Source: Cepaea nemoralis (lineage: Eukaryota > Mollusca > Gastropoda > Stylommatophora > Helicidae). Taken from it: DNA of 64,000 nucleotides. The notes under the pieces were generated by a model. That model ran no database searches, had not been told where the DNA came from, and saw only the letters and a list, made by a program, of their open reading frames with translations. The position numbers and the translations under genes are program-made. Below, piece after piece: positions 45,700 through 57,654 of the stretch. Within the stretch, counting starts at the first letter, position 1, and each line of letters opens with the position of its first letter. The stretch covers positions 122,501-186,500 of the forward strand of contig JACEFZ010028133.1 of NCBI GenBank assembly GCA_014155875.1. Reading direction: 5' to 3'.

Positions 45700-47810
45700 T
45701 CATGACACAGCAAGAACAGCACCAGCTGTAATCCACTTTACCAAATGTTGCATATAAAGAGATGACATAGATGTTTTATTTAAAAAGAAATCCCATAACA
45801 GGAACATGCTGTGGATACCTGGTATGTTATAACCATCCCACTTTGTAGGCTTGAGTGCATGGAGTGAATGGCCAGACATTTCCTGGTGTAGTGAATGCCA
45901 AATGCTGATATGAGACTCAACCATACTCATGCCATCGTCAGCGTAATGTCCTAACAATTACAACATAGCGCCCACTATAAATGTGGCATGCTTGGACATA
46001 TAATCAGTGTCAGAGATTTGACATTGTTTAACTGTTTGTTAGCATATTTGAGTGTTGCTAAGTTTAACAGTGTTCAGACCACTATACTTCAAATCAGGAG
46101 TGCTCAATATGGACAAAAAGTCACTGCAAAATATATGTGCAGCAACTTTACTAGTACATCGAGTCCCAACTGTAATAATTTGTTTTTAATGTTCCACAAA
46201 CGTGAATGTTAAATAAACATGCATAATCGCTTGAACAATTCACAAACTACAATAAGCTACTGACAGTGACACACTTCATGCAGTTGAAATCTGAATGGAA
46301 AACAGGCTTTCGTACAGCTAGCAGTTTTGTTTTCTAAATACAACCACTTAGAGAAAGAAAACGTGAGTGAGAGACGCAGTAAAGGAGGGAAAGTACCTCA
46401 TGGAGAGTGATAGCCATATCCACTAAGGATAGTCAGGATACAAATTTGCTACTTTCTCTGCCTACCACTATGTGGGCTCCTAGATAAATAGTCTTGGCTA
46501 ACAAAACAGGAATGTTTGTATAGCACACTTGAGGCATGTCAGAGTATATTATAATAATTATAAAAATAAGAATAGTCACCTTTAAAGAAGTGGGATCTCA
46601 TTATTATATATCCCACAGAAAATAATAAATCATAACAGTTCTTTCTATATAAAAGTTGAAACAACTCTGAGACAACACAAATCCCTACAACACTCCTGTC
46701 ATTGGTTTTACACCTCTGATTTAGTGAAACACTTCAGTTTTGTTTGTAAAAACATCCACATCAATAACATTTGGAAACAATGGCGAAATTGTAAGAATAT
46801 CACAGACATTATATCAAGCAGTGGCAAGGCAGAAGGTCAATAGAATTAACAGCTGAAAGAATACTCAAACTGTAAACTGAAACAACAAATATTTAACAAT
46901 CATAATTACCTCTTTTATTAATTATGTACATGGAGACAATCACGGATAGAATCTGTTACGAGAGTATTTAAATTTTATATCAACAGACACTGTGATAATT
47001 TTAGACAGCAATGTTTTCCAAGATAAGACAGACAACACTTTACCCAAGTGGCAATATGCATCGCTGTGATATACAAAACTATACACAAAACAGACATTAT
47101 TCAACACGTTGACATGCAGGACTATACAATATAGACATGTTCTACCACTGTGCTGTGAAGAACAATAAAACCTGTGACATCCAACAATGTGGCATAGTGA
47201 CATTAAAAATGTGGCATGCAGGGTGACATTCAAAATTGTGGCATGCAAAGTGACACACTATTCTACCTACCTTTGCACTTAACACTGACAATATTATGAT
47301 AGTATCAAACTTGTGTAACAGCTAAAGTGATATCACACTGGCATGTAAACAAAAAAATAACTGAATCATGTGACATCATATTTCAAATTAATACCATCTT
47401 GAGTTTCCTTTTTATAATCCTGCACAAACAAAATAATGTTTGTGTGTGTTTTAAGCTCCTTTCAGGAATAAGAACCCAGCTATTAATATATTATTTCCAA
47501 TATTGCAATTATTTTACTGAGAAAATTAGAAAATTATGAACTGGCAATTGTGAATATCTTTATTTCTTAGGGATTTGGCTTGTCAGTAATCCACTAAAAT
47601 ATTGAATACATCCTATTAGAAGTGGCATACAGCCATGAACGAGACACAGTTGTATTACAGTTTGCAATATCTGTCTAACTGTACTGGTCTCATAATTTTC
47701 ATTTAAAGTTTAACATTTAACTAAAATGCCTATTAAGTTCAGACTAAGAATTCAATAGAAATCTGACTTGTTATTTTAAAATGAAATAGTATAGTTTATT
47801 TAAGAGGTAA
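45700..47810. other. No feature recognised
   Basis: AT-rich. A small 27-bp tandem (TGTGGCATGC...GTGACATT) occurs three times at 47187-47255. Frames of up to 102 codons have no recognised domain. Confidence 0.45.
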
Positions 47811-47816
47811 ATGTGG

Positions 47817-48013
47817 ATATGTTTCCCCTTTGGAAGTAACATACTCATGCTTTTTTAATTGTGGTTATTGTTCCTTATGCAAAAACAAAAACATCAATGA
47901 ATGAAAGAGTTTATAGTAGCCGTATATACAGGAGCATTGTCATTAATGTAATTACATTATGCAGCACGCACTGTAATGGGATTTGCCATTCTACCTGTAT
48001 TTGTTTATATAGC
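47817..48013. repeat. Repeat R3, copy 1
   Basis: Matches 48300-48500 in the same orientation: TTTGGAAGTA, TGCTTTTTT, GTAATTACATTATGCAGC and GATTTGCCATTC blocks. Confidence 0.6.
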
Positions 48014-48136
48014 AAACAATGACTACCCATGCTTATCACCTGATGATGATGTTAGACAGATATTTTATTGAAACGTTAAGCTCATGCACTAATTTCTTTT
48101 GAATTTGAAAGAATAGGACCGATATCAAATTATATA

Positions 48137-48299
48137 AGAACATGAATGAAACATTCACAGAGCTTTCATAATAAGCTACATAACAGTTATGACAACAGCT
48201 GCTCATGCAGGTATACAGCACACAAACCATAAACATCTGGTGATCAAAATATTACTAGTATAACTAAATGATATAACGCCTTTAATACATTAATGTGAT
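48137..48299. repeat. Repeat R2, copy 1
   Basis: ACATGAATGAAACA, AGCTTTCATAATAA and ACTAAATGATATAAC blocks recur at 60289-60460, and in part at 52918-53010. Confidence 0.6.
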
Positions 48300-48500
48300 C
48301 TAATATCCCCCGTTTTCTTTTTGGAAGTAGCTCACCTGAGCTTTTTTTTTTTTCATTTTGGTTATCTTATTGTGCAAAATTGTTGACGATGAAAGAGATC
48401 ATAATAGTAGTTTAAACAGGGTAATTGTTATTAGTATAACTACATTTTGCAGCTCTCACTGTAACAGATTTGCCATTCAACCTGTCTCTGTTTCTGCATG
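48300..48500. repeat. Repeat R3, copy 2
   Basis: Second copy of 47817-48013, separated by R2 and about 120 bp. Confidence 0.6.
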
Positions 48501-48878
48501 TAATTTAGAATAAGACAATCTCATTTCTGACAGCACTATTTAGTTTATATAATTAAACGGTTTCCAGGTTTGTTTTGCCATTCTAAGGAAGCAATTATTG
48601 TTTACATTTGCAATAATTACCTTATCATAATATAATGATTTATAATGTATGTAACAATATTTTATACACATACAGTTGCTAATTTTATTAACAAGGTGGA
48701 TAACATTACAGAAGTTAATATTATCATGTGTTATCATGCAAAAGATATGTGTCTAAGCATGAATTGTTATGGATGTAAACAATAAGTAAATACATGCAGA
48801 CATACATACACATGCACCCACACACAAACATAATAACTAACTGACACTACAGGAAAATAACAGGAATATATCTAGTCC

Positions 48879-49497
48879 AGGTAAATGGGTATATTCTTAA
48901 GCAAGTGAATCGGTACAGTTATCTCGGAACAGTCATAACATCTGATGGGAGATGCCTTGAAGAGATTAGAACAAGAATTGCCATTGCGAAGGTAGCCTTT
49001 TGCAAGATGAAAAACATATTGACCAATAAAAAGATATCAATTGAAACGAGAACAAGAGTGTTGAGGTGTTACATAGAACCTGTACTTTTGTATGAATGTG
49101 AAGCTGTGAACAATGAGCAGTCAAGCTGAAAAACATCTGATGGCTGTGGAAATGTGGTTTCTGAGGAAAATGCAAAGAATACCATGGACAGACAGAAAAA
49201 CCAATGAACAAGTCCTACAAGAAACAAATGAAGATCGTAAACTGATTAGAGACATTAGACACCGACAGTCAACATTTTTTGAGCATGTTATGAGAAGAAA
49301 TGTCTTGGAGAACTTGGTGATGACTGGCAAGATCGAGGGGAAGAGACCAAGGGGAAGACTGAGAAGTAAATACCTGGATGGCTTGGCCATGTGGCATGGT
49401 CGAGACAGGAACACGGAGCTGATCCACGACTCTGGTGATCGAGTGAGATGGCAGAACATGACCGCCCACGTTTATCGGCATGGCACATGATGGATGA
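48879..49497 (+). mobile_element. LINE 3' portion (same family as 21640-23185)
   Basis: Begins in the Y-L-G-T-V-I-T region and continues to the usual H-D-S-G-D-R-V-R-W-Q-N-M-T-A-H end. A one-base change near 49105 splits it into frames 48905-49129 and 49113-49490. Very similar to the full copy at DNA level, so comparatively young. Confidence 0.8.
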
Positions 49498-49688
49498 TCT
49501 AGTTCAACCAGCTAGATACATCTCCAGTGATCATATCTCCAAGATACTGCATTTTTGATGTTCTTATCAAAGTATCATATGACCAGCATAGCATTCACAT
49601 GCATAAAAATGCATTGAACTTTAAACAACTGTCATATGCTGTACTTAATCAAATTACTATACATTTAGTAAAACTGTCTTCTTCTTAT

Positions 49689-50145
49689 TCAGAAGGTCGA
49701 AGCTGGATCTGTACGTAGACAGTGGACTGAGTCGCTGCGGAAGTCTGCTGTCCGCAAAGTCACCTTCATCTTCGTCCCGGGACATGCGGGAGTCGAGGGA
49801 AATGAAAGAGCTGATAAATTGGCTGGCTCTGCACCCCCTGTAGATGGCCAGCCCATGGATCGTGCGGATGTTATTAACGCCCTTAAAGATATGGCGAGAA
49901 CAGAGGATTTTGACGCCAGTGATTCCACATCGCTCTCCAAGATGAAAGACCTGGGAGTAAGAATCGGCACAGCCAGACGCGAGAGGTACATCGGGAAAAC
50001 AAAGCGCCTCGTCAACCAACACAGAACTGGCACTATTAGCCACCGGACACTGATGCATATGCTGGGGGGAGGATCTGAGCACCTATGGACATGTCCGGAG
50101 TGCAACGAAGATACCCCAACTGATAACTGATAACTGATAACTGTC
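49689..50145 (+). mobile_element. I-like LINE 3' fragment
   Basis: Encodes G-H-A-G-V-E-G-N-E-R-A-D (RNase H end) in one frame and the C-terminal Cys cluster H-L-W-T-C-P-E-C, stop at 50128-50130, then (TGATAAC)n. Same family as 17757-19772. Confidence 0.8.
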
Positions 50146-50565
50146 TTCTTCTTCATCTACTTCTACGTAAGTGCCTCGTATAGGGCAGACATCATTGATC
50201 ATGACACTCCATCTTCTGTCTTCTGATATTGTGATGAAGTTGGTGCTGCCTATATTACTTCTTGTCAAACTTTTTAAGCTTTCCACATACAACTTTGTCT
50301 CCCTGTGCCTCTCTTGACCAAAGTTTTTGCTCGTAGGATGAATTTCTCTATTCCACATCTTCCTGTTGATATACCCCATAATTTGATTTGTCTTTTCTTG
50401 ATGGTTTTGTTGAGAGTTCTTGTAACATCTGCACCTCTCAGTATCTCATGTGTTTTTCCTCTGTCCATGGTATTCTCAACATTCTTTTCTAAACCCACAT
50501 TTCTGCTGTTTTAATTGTCTTCCCCATGTCTTTCTCATTGTTCTGTATTCCCATCCAAACAGAAG
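50140..50565 (-). mobile_element. LINE post-RT C-terminal fragment
   Basis: Minus frames carry R-I-P-W-T-E-x-x-T-H-E-I-L-R-G-A-D-V-T and K-K-R-Q-I-K-L-W-G-like blocks, typical of the region after RT motif E. A (TTC)-like tail lies at 50143-50155, directly against the tail of the preceding LINE. Confidence 0.6.
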
Positions 50566-51029
50566 AATAAGATATACACATATCTTTTCCATAAGTGGGT
50601 GTTTGTATTTGTCATCTTTCTGTTTGTCATGATATTACTCATTCTTGTGAAAGAATCTGTGGATATGTTGATTGTTTTCTTTATCTATGCATCACATCTT
50701 CCATCAGATATCAGAATATATTAAACATTATTGACCTGTTTGATATTTCCACCTTGCTATGTATAAAGCATAGAGGAATGTTTGCTATTAAATAAACTAA
50801 CAACATTTAAGTCCTGCTAACATTTAATGATAATGTTTACTACAAAAGCTTCACAAATAATAATTTTAAATTGAAAGAACATGTACCATTGATAACAATA
50901 TCAGATAATTAATTATATTATATGAACATTTATATCTATTCATTTAACAGAAATCTGAAGTAAATTCTTTACTAAGCAGAGCAATATCAGTTTATCACAT
51001 TTCTCCAAATAATCAAAACAGTGTCATGT

Positions 51030-51035
51030 TTTATT
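51030..51035 (-). terminator. Candidate polyadenylation signal AATAAA
   Basis: AATAAA on the minus strand about 180 bp after the stop codon at 51214. Common by chance in AT-rich DNA. Confidence 0.25.
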
Positions 51036-51213
51036 TTGATAATCAAAAGTCTTAAGTTATTTCTGTAGCAACCAAGCAATGTTTCTGTTATAGATTCATT
51101 TTCAAAATGTAACAGTTTTGTCATCATAAATTGGGTAATTATTCAAAGTCTGATGCATAGCCTGATACTGAGTCAGTTAAATATTTGAAATTCTGATGGA
51201 TTTAAACAATCGC

Positions 51214-51275
51214 CTAGAATTCAGAAATAGGAGCCACATCTGTTGGCAGCAAAGGTACAGTTCCTGGTGCTGTGT
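51214..51275 (-). CDS. Terminal coding exon of the ZASP/ALP-like gene
   Basis: A strong 3' splice site (ATTTTATTTTCCCTGCAG; AG at 51277-51276) opens a 62-bp exon entered in phase 1, matching the phase 1 ends of all upstream exons. It encodes T-A-P-G-T-V-P-L-L-P-T-D-V-A-P-I-S-E-F and a TAG at 51214-51216. The tail is proline-rich and short. Ending in a stop in the only frame compatible with the other exons is the main support. A polyadenylation signal candidate lies about 180 bp further on. I do not recognise the C-terminal peptide as a specific family signature. Confidence 0.5.
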
Positions 51276-51639
51276 CTGCAGGGAAAATAAAATATAGTGA
51301 ATCACTGATACAGTAAAATGTAGGAAACATTTATTTATTTTATATGGTATCCTCTGTGCTTTGTGTCTTTATTCTTGTTAGGCATTCGTTATAATGTAAC
51401 TCAAATCCACTGAATCTATCATAATTGCTCCATCAGATTGTCTTTTGTTGGCCACTTTTCTTTCATCCTTTTAAGTTCCACGACATTGCAGCTGTTGTAA
51501 TTGTATGAGTTCTCTTAAAAAAGGACATAATCAATGCATCGAGTCACTGACTATATTTTCTCTGCCTTAATTTCTTTTAAATTCCAGAAATCTTATCAAT
51601 GTATGTTAGGCCATAGAATCATTGTATTTTTATTAGTAC

Positions 51640-52430
51640 ATACTTTTATGTTGTATTATCATCGTCATCATCTTCCACTTCTGCCGTCAAGCATCGTGGG
51701 CAGGAATAATTTGCGCTCCAGTGACCAATGAGTGGCACTGGATAGTGTAATTTTGTGTGATTGTACAATGTCTTTGATGTCGTCAATCCATTTTCCTTCT
51801 TGGATGTCCTCTTGGTTTCCTCACAGATGATCTTTGATGTAAGGCCAGTGATGATAGTTGCTGGTGTTGCATTATAACGACATGGCCAAACCACTTGATC
51901 TTCTGTCTTTCAATAAATGTGGCACAAGGTGTTAATCCCACTGTCTGTCTGATAACAGCCTTTCTTACTGGGTCTCGGATTGTTATGTTGGCAGCTCTCC
52001 TCAGGCATCTCATCTTACAGGTGTTGATTTTGTGAAAGTGTGATTTGGATAAAGTCCAAGTTTGAGATTGGTAGCAAAGGATTGGTGTGAATATGCTATT
52101 TATTATCTGTCGTTTTCCGGATAAGGGTATATTTGGAGGTTTCAGTAAGGGTGATAATTGATATGTAAGTGCACTAGCTTTTTGACATCTGATTGTGATT
52201 TTTCTGTCCAATCTGCTATCTTCTGTGATCATACTTCCAAGATATTTGAATTCTTTAACTTGTTTCAGAGTTGTGCTATTTATCTGTATACTTAGTGGAC
52301 CAGGCGATCTGCTAAATTGCATTACATTGGTTAGGGTTGTACTTATACTCATGTTGTATCTGCTGCATGTTGAACTCAGATTATTAACATGATTTTGTAG
52401 TCTGCCCTCATCGCTGTAAAACAGGCAGAT
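51640..52430 (-). mobile_element. LINE RT C-terminal portion
   Basis: The 241-codon minus frame 52508-51783 has V-K-E-F-K-Y-L-G-S-M-I-T-E-D-S-R, the L-G-S motif after the RT palm, then I-L-C-Y-Q-S-Q-T-W-T-L-S, I-K-W-F-G-H-V and R-K-P-R-G-H-P-R-R-K-M-D. It is a 5'-truncated LINE copy, in good frame for over 200 codons, in the intron of the gene above and on the same strand. Frame breaks near 51790 separate the last part. Confidence 0.7.
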
Positions 52431-52557
52431 GTTGTATATAACTTTAGATGTTGTATGTAACTTTAAAACAATAGACTTTAACAATAATTTATTGAGATGT
52501 GCTGACAAACTGAGTAAACATCAGGCCACATTCATATAAACTATGCATAAGCATAGT

Positions 52558-52915
52558 AAAGTTTATGGAAGAGTATGAAAGGGATGCTGAACATTAATTG
52601 GACAGCCAAAAAACATTAGGACGTTTAAAGGGAAGCTGAGTGGCAAAGACAACTTATCACACACATCAGAAAGAGGCAGTCATCTTCTTTTTGCCACGCT
52701 ATGAGAAGACAAGAACTGGAACATGTTGTGACAATCACAAAGATTTGCGGAAAGAGAAATAGAGGAAGACAGCGTGAGAAGATTCTTGACAGTTCTTGTA
52801 CCATGGCACAGAAGGGAGTCAACACACAAATTAATCCATGATGTTAGAGATCATAATTTGTGGAGAAGCATGATCTCCAACATCAACTGGGAAAGCATTG
52901 GATGATGATGGTATG
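52558..52915 (+). mobile_element. LINE post-RT C-terminal fragment
   Basis: Broken frames read I-R-K-R-Q-S-S-S-F-C-H-A-M-R-R-Q-E-L-E and K-R-N-R-G-R-Q-R-E-K-I-L, with a GATGATGATGG tail. Related to 42220-42400. Confidence 0.6.
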
Positions 52916-52917
52916 GC

Positions 52918-53010
52918 ACAAAAATAATAAACAACTGCTGATCAAAATACCACTAGGTCTAACCAAATGAATTAACTTCTTCAATGGATTTAATGGGATC
53001 ATCTCCTAAT
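52918..53010. repeat. Repeat R2, partial copy
   Basis: Matches CTGATCAAAATA, CTAACCAAATGA and CTTCAATGGATTTAATG-like blocks of 48137-48299. Confidence 0.5.
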
Positions 53011-53308
53011 AGCACTTAATGTTGAGTATTTTAGCAAAGTAAATAATTAATTTGAATAATGAAGACACAAACAATAGATTGCACGATTTGTTGCCTATCA
53101 TATTTCGCAGCATCTCGTCAGGGACATTCTGCAGAATTCATACAACATAAAGTAAAATAACTAGATAAATCCTTCAAGCTGAAATATATATAAATAAATT
53201 ATATATAAAATATAATAAAAAATATATAAAATAAAAATAATAAAACATAAATAAATAAATCATTAATGTGATAGCTAGTATATTAATTATTAACATTATC
53301 TCCCTTAC

Positions 53309-53485
53309 TATATTGCTGTGATGAAATCTCCTGTGGGTCATCTCCTAAGGATTTTTGCAAGACCTTAAAAACCTTGGATGGTATATTGCCTCCTTTATAA
53401 CGCTTGTCTGCCACTTCATCATTGCTCACTGTGTCTGGATAATCATCATTAGTGCTATCCTCCCTCTTGTATTGTGATGACATAG
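53309..53485 (-). CDS. Cassette exon of the ZASP/ALP-like gene (motif copy 4)
   Basis: Acceptor TTGCCTTCTAAATAG (AG at 53487-53486) and donor GTAAGG (53308-53303) bound 177 bp, 59 codons, phase 1-1. The peptide is hydrophilic and acidic in its first half (N-D-D-Y-P-D-T-V-S-N-D-E), then Y-K-G-G-N-I-P-S-K-V-F-K-V-L-Q-K-S-L-G, the motif shared with three other exons. R-Y-K-G-x-N-I-P-S is especially close to the exon at 55712-55834, indicating exon duplication. An in-frame ATG lies just after the acceptor but is probably internal. Intrinsically disordered linker with a short binding motif is the likely character. Confidence 0.55.
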
Positions 53486-53744
53486 CTATTTAGAAGGCAA
53501 ATGTATGCAGTCTTGAATTTAGTACTCACACAAGCTACTCTATAATTTATTTGGCAGATGATGCCTATGAAAGTATGTGTGTTGCAGTTCATTTGTGTAA
53601 TAAAAATTATGAAATTTAATAGAAATAACATAGAACATAAAATTCATATTTCAATAAGATTAATAAAAGTAAAGTAAGGGCACTTGTTTACACACCTTGA
53701 AGCATACTGGGTATATGACAGTAGCATATTTAATAGACCAATTG

Positions 53745-53950
53745 GCCCTCCAGTGGTGATGTGGTTAAGGTCACGTCAACTGCCTTTACATCCCAAGACA
53801 TTTCTTGGTACCTATTTTAGGCTGGAACAACCTGGAAACCCAGGTTAATTACCAAAATCTGCCTTGTTGCAAATTCTAATCCACGACCCTTGAGCTGGCA
53901 TGCAAGCTTACTAGCAACTGCACTATTGAGGTTTCTACTATAAGACTAGC
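53745..53950 (-). mobile_element. SINE family S3 copy
   Basis: Antisense counterpart of 38685-38870: CCCAAGACATTTCTTGGTAC with CTATTTTAGGCTGG and the decayed head CAGTTGCTAGTAAGC (antisense) at the right. In an intron of the gene model. Confidence 0.7.
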
Positions 53951-54391
53951 CCAACATAAATTCCAAGTACCAAATCATTATTTGTCTTCTGTGTCATTAT
54001 CGTAAACTTGCAAGGATTTTCCCTGCATGAACAGTCTGCTACAACAATATTCTTTTTATGAGAATTTGCTAAATTTTCTCAGACTGAGTTCTACTCCTTT
54101 TATTCACTGCTGTATTTCTTATTTTAAATTGGTCATACACATTGGTTAATTTTGTATTTTTGTATGTTTCTCATCATCAGATATATGTTGTCATTTTGTC
54201 TGTAATAATTTTAACAATGGATAGTTGTTTATGTAGCAACATGAGTCTCTGTACGTCCCTATTGTGAATTTATTTCTATTACTCTCTTTGATTGGGCATT
54301 ATTCTATTTAAAGTAATGTTTACAACGTTGAAGTATGCATGATCCTAGCATACACATATATATACATTCAAGAAATAAGATTACAAAAGTA

Positions 54392-54394
<3 letters not shown>

Positions 54395-54480
<86 letters not shown>
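54395..54480. repeat. (AT)n microsatellite
   Basis: Pure AT over 86 bp. Confidence 0.95.
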
Positions 54481-54482
<2 letters not shown>

Positions 54483-54670
54483 TCGTCATCATCAAGTGCC
54501 ATGTCAGGTGGCGTATGCGTTCATGGCTCTCCACAGATCTCATATATGATCTATTCTTTCTGCTCAGAAATGTATATTCCCTCTGACTCTAGCTGAGAAT
54601 CCTCAACAAGAAATCTCTCCATGACACATACAATTGTTAGTGTATAATATTGTGTCATCTCTTTCTTAAG

Positions 54671-54906
54671 CCGACTCTGTGGCGAAGAGGTTACAGACAC
54701 AGTTCGTAATCTCGCATATCACGTTCAAAAGGCATCTGCTGGCAATTTGACAGCAGACCACCTTGAATAGGATTTTATAAAATGGTATGAGTTTCGGTCG
54801 TTCAGAGAACAATGGAAAACTTCTGAACATAAACGTGCCAAGAAATCACAAACAGCCAAAAATGCTGGGGTTGACTGCGATATCCTGTAAAGGATATGCA
54901 AATAAC
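54671..54906 (+). mobile_element. SINE family S1, best-preserved copy
   Basis: Exact A-box TGGCGAAGAGG (54680-54690), near-exact B-box GTTCAAAAG (54723-54731), body, and tail ATCCTGTAAAGGATATGCAA. Confidence 0.85.
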
Positions 54907-55700
54907 TTTAACATCTCTTTTGGTGTCTAAATCTATCAGTTGTTAGATACCCAGTTCTACCAGCCCATTGTACAACTCATTACACTCTCTGCCCAATGTG
55001 ATGATGACTTGATTGAAGGTGCATTTATGTCTACTGCTGTCAGTCCATTCCTGTCCTTATGCATTAGGTTAACTGTGGCACTACGCGAACATTATTTGGT
55101 ACCTTCTTCCTGCCATCCATGACCTGCCTAATTTTATTCAGCTTCCTTTGCTGGCATGCTTGCGTTCACTGGCTTGTGAACTCCAGCATGAAGTCCTGTA
55201 TGTCGGATGAAGACATCCTGTTGTCCAACATCAGTGTGATGTCATACCGGACTGAGGTTTGCAGTATCCATTGTCCATGTCTGGCTTATTGATGTGCAAA
55301 CTGGTGGTTCCTCGATGTGCAGGCAGACACTCTCTGACTTCGGAAGAATCAGCGATCCTACTATGTTAGCCAGGACCCCGAAGGGACCTGTTGCCCAGGA
55401 TGCATGACTAGGACGTGTTTGTAGGTCTTGGCCAGTACAAAACCTGACCCTGGTGCCTTGGAAACACCTCTGCATCCCTCAGCTTCCTTTGAGATTATTC
55501 AGCTTACTGTGGAGTGGATTTCATTCATGACTGGTGACTCACTTGTAGGCCTTGACCTTTGCCAGTGCTTGAAGCATGCAGTTTTTATAAAAATAAAGCT
55601 AGCATGATAAAATCAATATGTTATCTGACTATGCATTACTAAGATTGATGGGAACTGCAACTAAAACGCAGGCTTCACTTAGATCAGTAAAAAGAATTAA
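54907..55700. other. No feature recognised (intronic)
   Basis: Within an intron of the gene model; mixed composition, no repeat or domain seen. Confidence 0.45.
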
Positions 55701-55711
55701 CCAGAACTTAC

Positions 55712-55834
55712 TAGCTGGATCTGGATCAAGTTCAGCCCATGTTTGTAGAAGTCTGAATGAAGGTGATGGAATGTTCCTGCCTTTGTACCTTACAGTAGCA
55801 TCATCTAACTCTCCATAGCCTTCATCTGCATCTC
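55712..55834 (-). CDS. Cassette exon of the ZASP/ALP-like gene (motif copy 3)
   Basis: Acceptor AG at 55836-55835 and consensus donor GTAAGT (55711-55706) bound 123 bp, 41 codons, phase 1-1. Peptide: G-D-A-D-E-G-Y-G-E-L-D-D-A-T-V, then R-Y-K-G-R-N-I-P-S-P-S-F-R-L-L-Q-T-W and an acidic end, D-P-D-P. The acceptor has no ordinary pyrimidine tract: it is preceded by UG and UA repeats (55843-55890 on the plus strand), so inclusion may be weak or regulated. Strong similarity to the exon at 53309-53485 around R-Y-K-G-x-N-I-P-S. Confidence 0.55.
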
Positions 55835-55842
55835 CTGTACAA

Positions 55843-55843
55843 T

Positions 55844-55879
<36 letters not shown>

Positions 55880-55890
55880 TGCACACACAT
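55843..55890. repeat. (TA)n(CA)n microsatellite at a splice acceptor
   Basis: TA run followed by CA run. On the minus-strand transcript it becomes (UG)n(UA)n ending seven bases before the acceptor AG of the exon at 55712-55834. Confidence 0.9.
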
Positions 55891-56284
55891 ATACATAGTG
55901 TCCATATATATAAAATGGCAATATTTAACATTCACTGTCATTTAGCAAGAACTTTTCAGAAAATCCCAGGCCACTAGAAAGGCTCAATGCTTGTGAATTC
56001 TCTAGATCAGAACTTAAGCAAAGCAATTGTAATTTTATTTGGATAATTAAATAATAATTATGAACAGGAATTGAAGAATTTTAATGTAATTTATTCTCTT
56101 AAAATAGTGCTTGTGGATTTAAATAAATTAAGTTATAACTGGATGACTGATTATTAGTGAAAGAAAAGTATAATCAACAGAAAGAACATTAATTGTTGTA
56201 TTATGATTGAACATAATAACATTAATATAAGGTAGCTACAAACAGATACTGAAGAACTTATTGTATACAAATCACTGTTATTTG

Positions 56285-56870
56285 TCCATCAAGAATGATG
56301 ATGACCATTCATTTCATCCAGTGGGGTTGAAAGTATGGAGCCGTGAGTTCTAAGATGGCTGATAAAGACTATTTTGGCTCGAAATGTTCTTTGACAATGT
56401 GGGTAAAGAATGTTTGACATTCCAGGAGGAGGTTCTCCTGCAGTGGCTTTTCTGTCCAGCTTTTTCTTCACAGCTCTTGCAGTCATGGTTGCTTCACAAG
56501 TGACTGTACCCTTGTGTAATGATGTACGCCACGAATTACAGTCTTTAGCAGCAGTCTCCCAGGTGTCAAGATGAATTCCAAAAGCTTTAAGTGAGATATT
56601 TAGAGTGTCTTTAAAGCATTTCCTCTGGCCGCCTTGGGAGCGTTTACCACAACGCAGCTGGCCTGTAAAACATTTGTTTAGGGAGCCTGTGATCTGGCAT
56701 ACGAGTTATGTGACCAGCCCAGCGAATCTGATTTTTCATTAGTAGATTGTGGATACTGGGCATGAACGCTATTTATAGAACTTCAGTGCCTGGGATCTTG
56801 TCTTGCCATTTAATCTTCAATAGCTTCCTAAGGCAGACTGTGTGGACAAATCACTAACAACATAATCATT
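56285..56870 (-). mobile_element. LINE 3' end with C2H2-like finger (CR1-like)
   Basis: The minus strand encodes I-R-W-A-G-H-V-T-R-M-P-D, then Q-L-R-C-G-K-R-S-Q-G-G-Q-R-K and F-K-D-T-L-N-I-S-L-K, and ends in C/Y-P-H-C-Q-R-T-F-R-A-K with S-H-L-R-T-H. This is the classic CR1-like LINE C-terminus. Open part 56486-56289. The first finger Cys is Tyr in this copy. Related to 35377-35687. Confidence 0.75.
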
Positions 56871-56879
56871 TACACTGCA

Positions 56880-57650
56880 TAATAAAGATTCATTATACAA
56901 AATAACAATAAACACTAATAATTATACCTCTGAAGGGTTGAACAGGATATTGTTGATATAAACACAATAAACATCACATTGCATTTTCTCAAAATTTGTG
57001 TACTGCAGCAACTACTTGCTTTTACCAATGTTTATAAGCTGTTAAACATATTTCCAGAACTCATCTTTTGCAGCTTCTCTCATTGTCACATTGGTGATCA
57101 AGTATCCAGGATCTTAGAATCGCTGCCTGTCAATGGCAGTTTGAGAGGAGGAAACAAGAAAACGAACAAAAACCAGGTGGTGCCAGATGCAGAATATGGA
57201 GGATGTTCCTGAGTAGACACAATGTGCGTTGCAGGGTACTTTTTTCAGCAGCAAAAATCAGCTGTTTTTATTGTTTTTTAAGCAGGCGGTGTGCTGCTAC
57301 AAAAATCATCAACAATACTAACATAACTTTCATGAAAATATGTATGCCACTAAATCATTGTGGTATATTTGATATGGTTTCATTATATGTCTCTGATGGT
57401 GACTTCTCAAGAAACCATACAATTTGGCATTTACATTTTTATGTTTCCAGCTCTGGTGAAGCTACCTGCACAATATGCACACGCTCACACGTTTCTATCA
57501 ATTCGGTCCGAAAGAAAATGAACAGATTATAACAGCAATGCTGTCTCACTAATGTCACTACCATCTCACAAAGCTTTTCCATGAAAACAAACATTCACAC
57601 AAAAGTCAGCTATTCCAGAAGCTTTTCTGAAATATGTGTCTTAAAAGTTG
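56880..57650. other. No feature recognised (intronic)
   Basis: Frames of up to 109 codons have no recognised domain. Confidence 0.45.
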
Positions 57651-57654
57651 CTTA

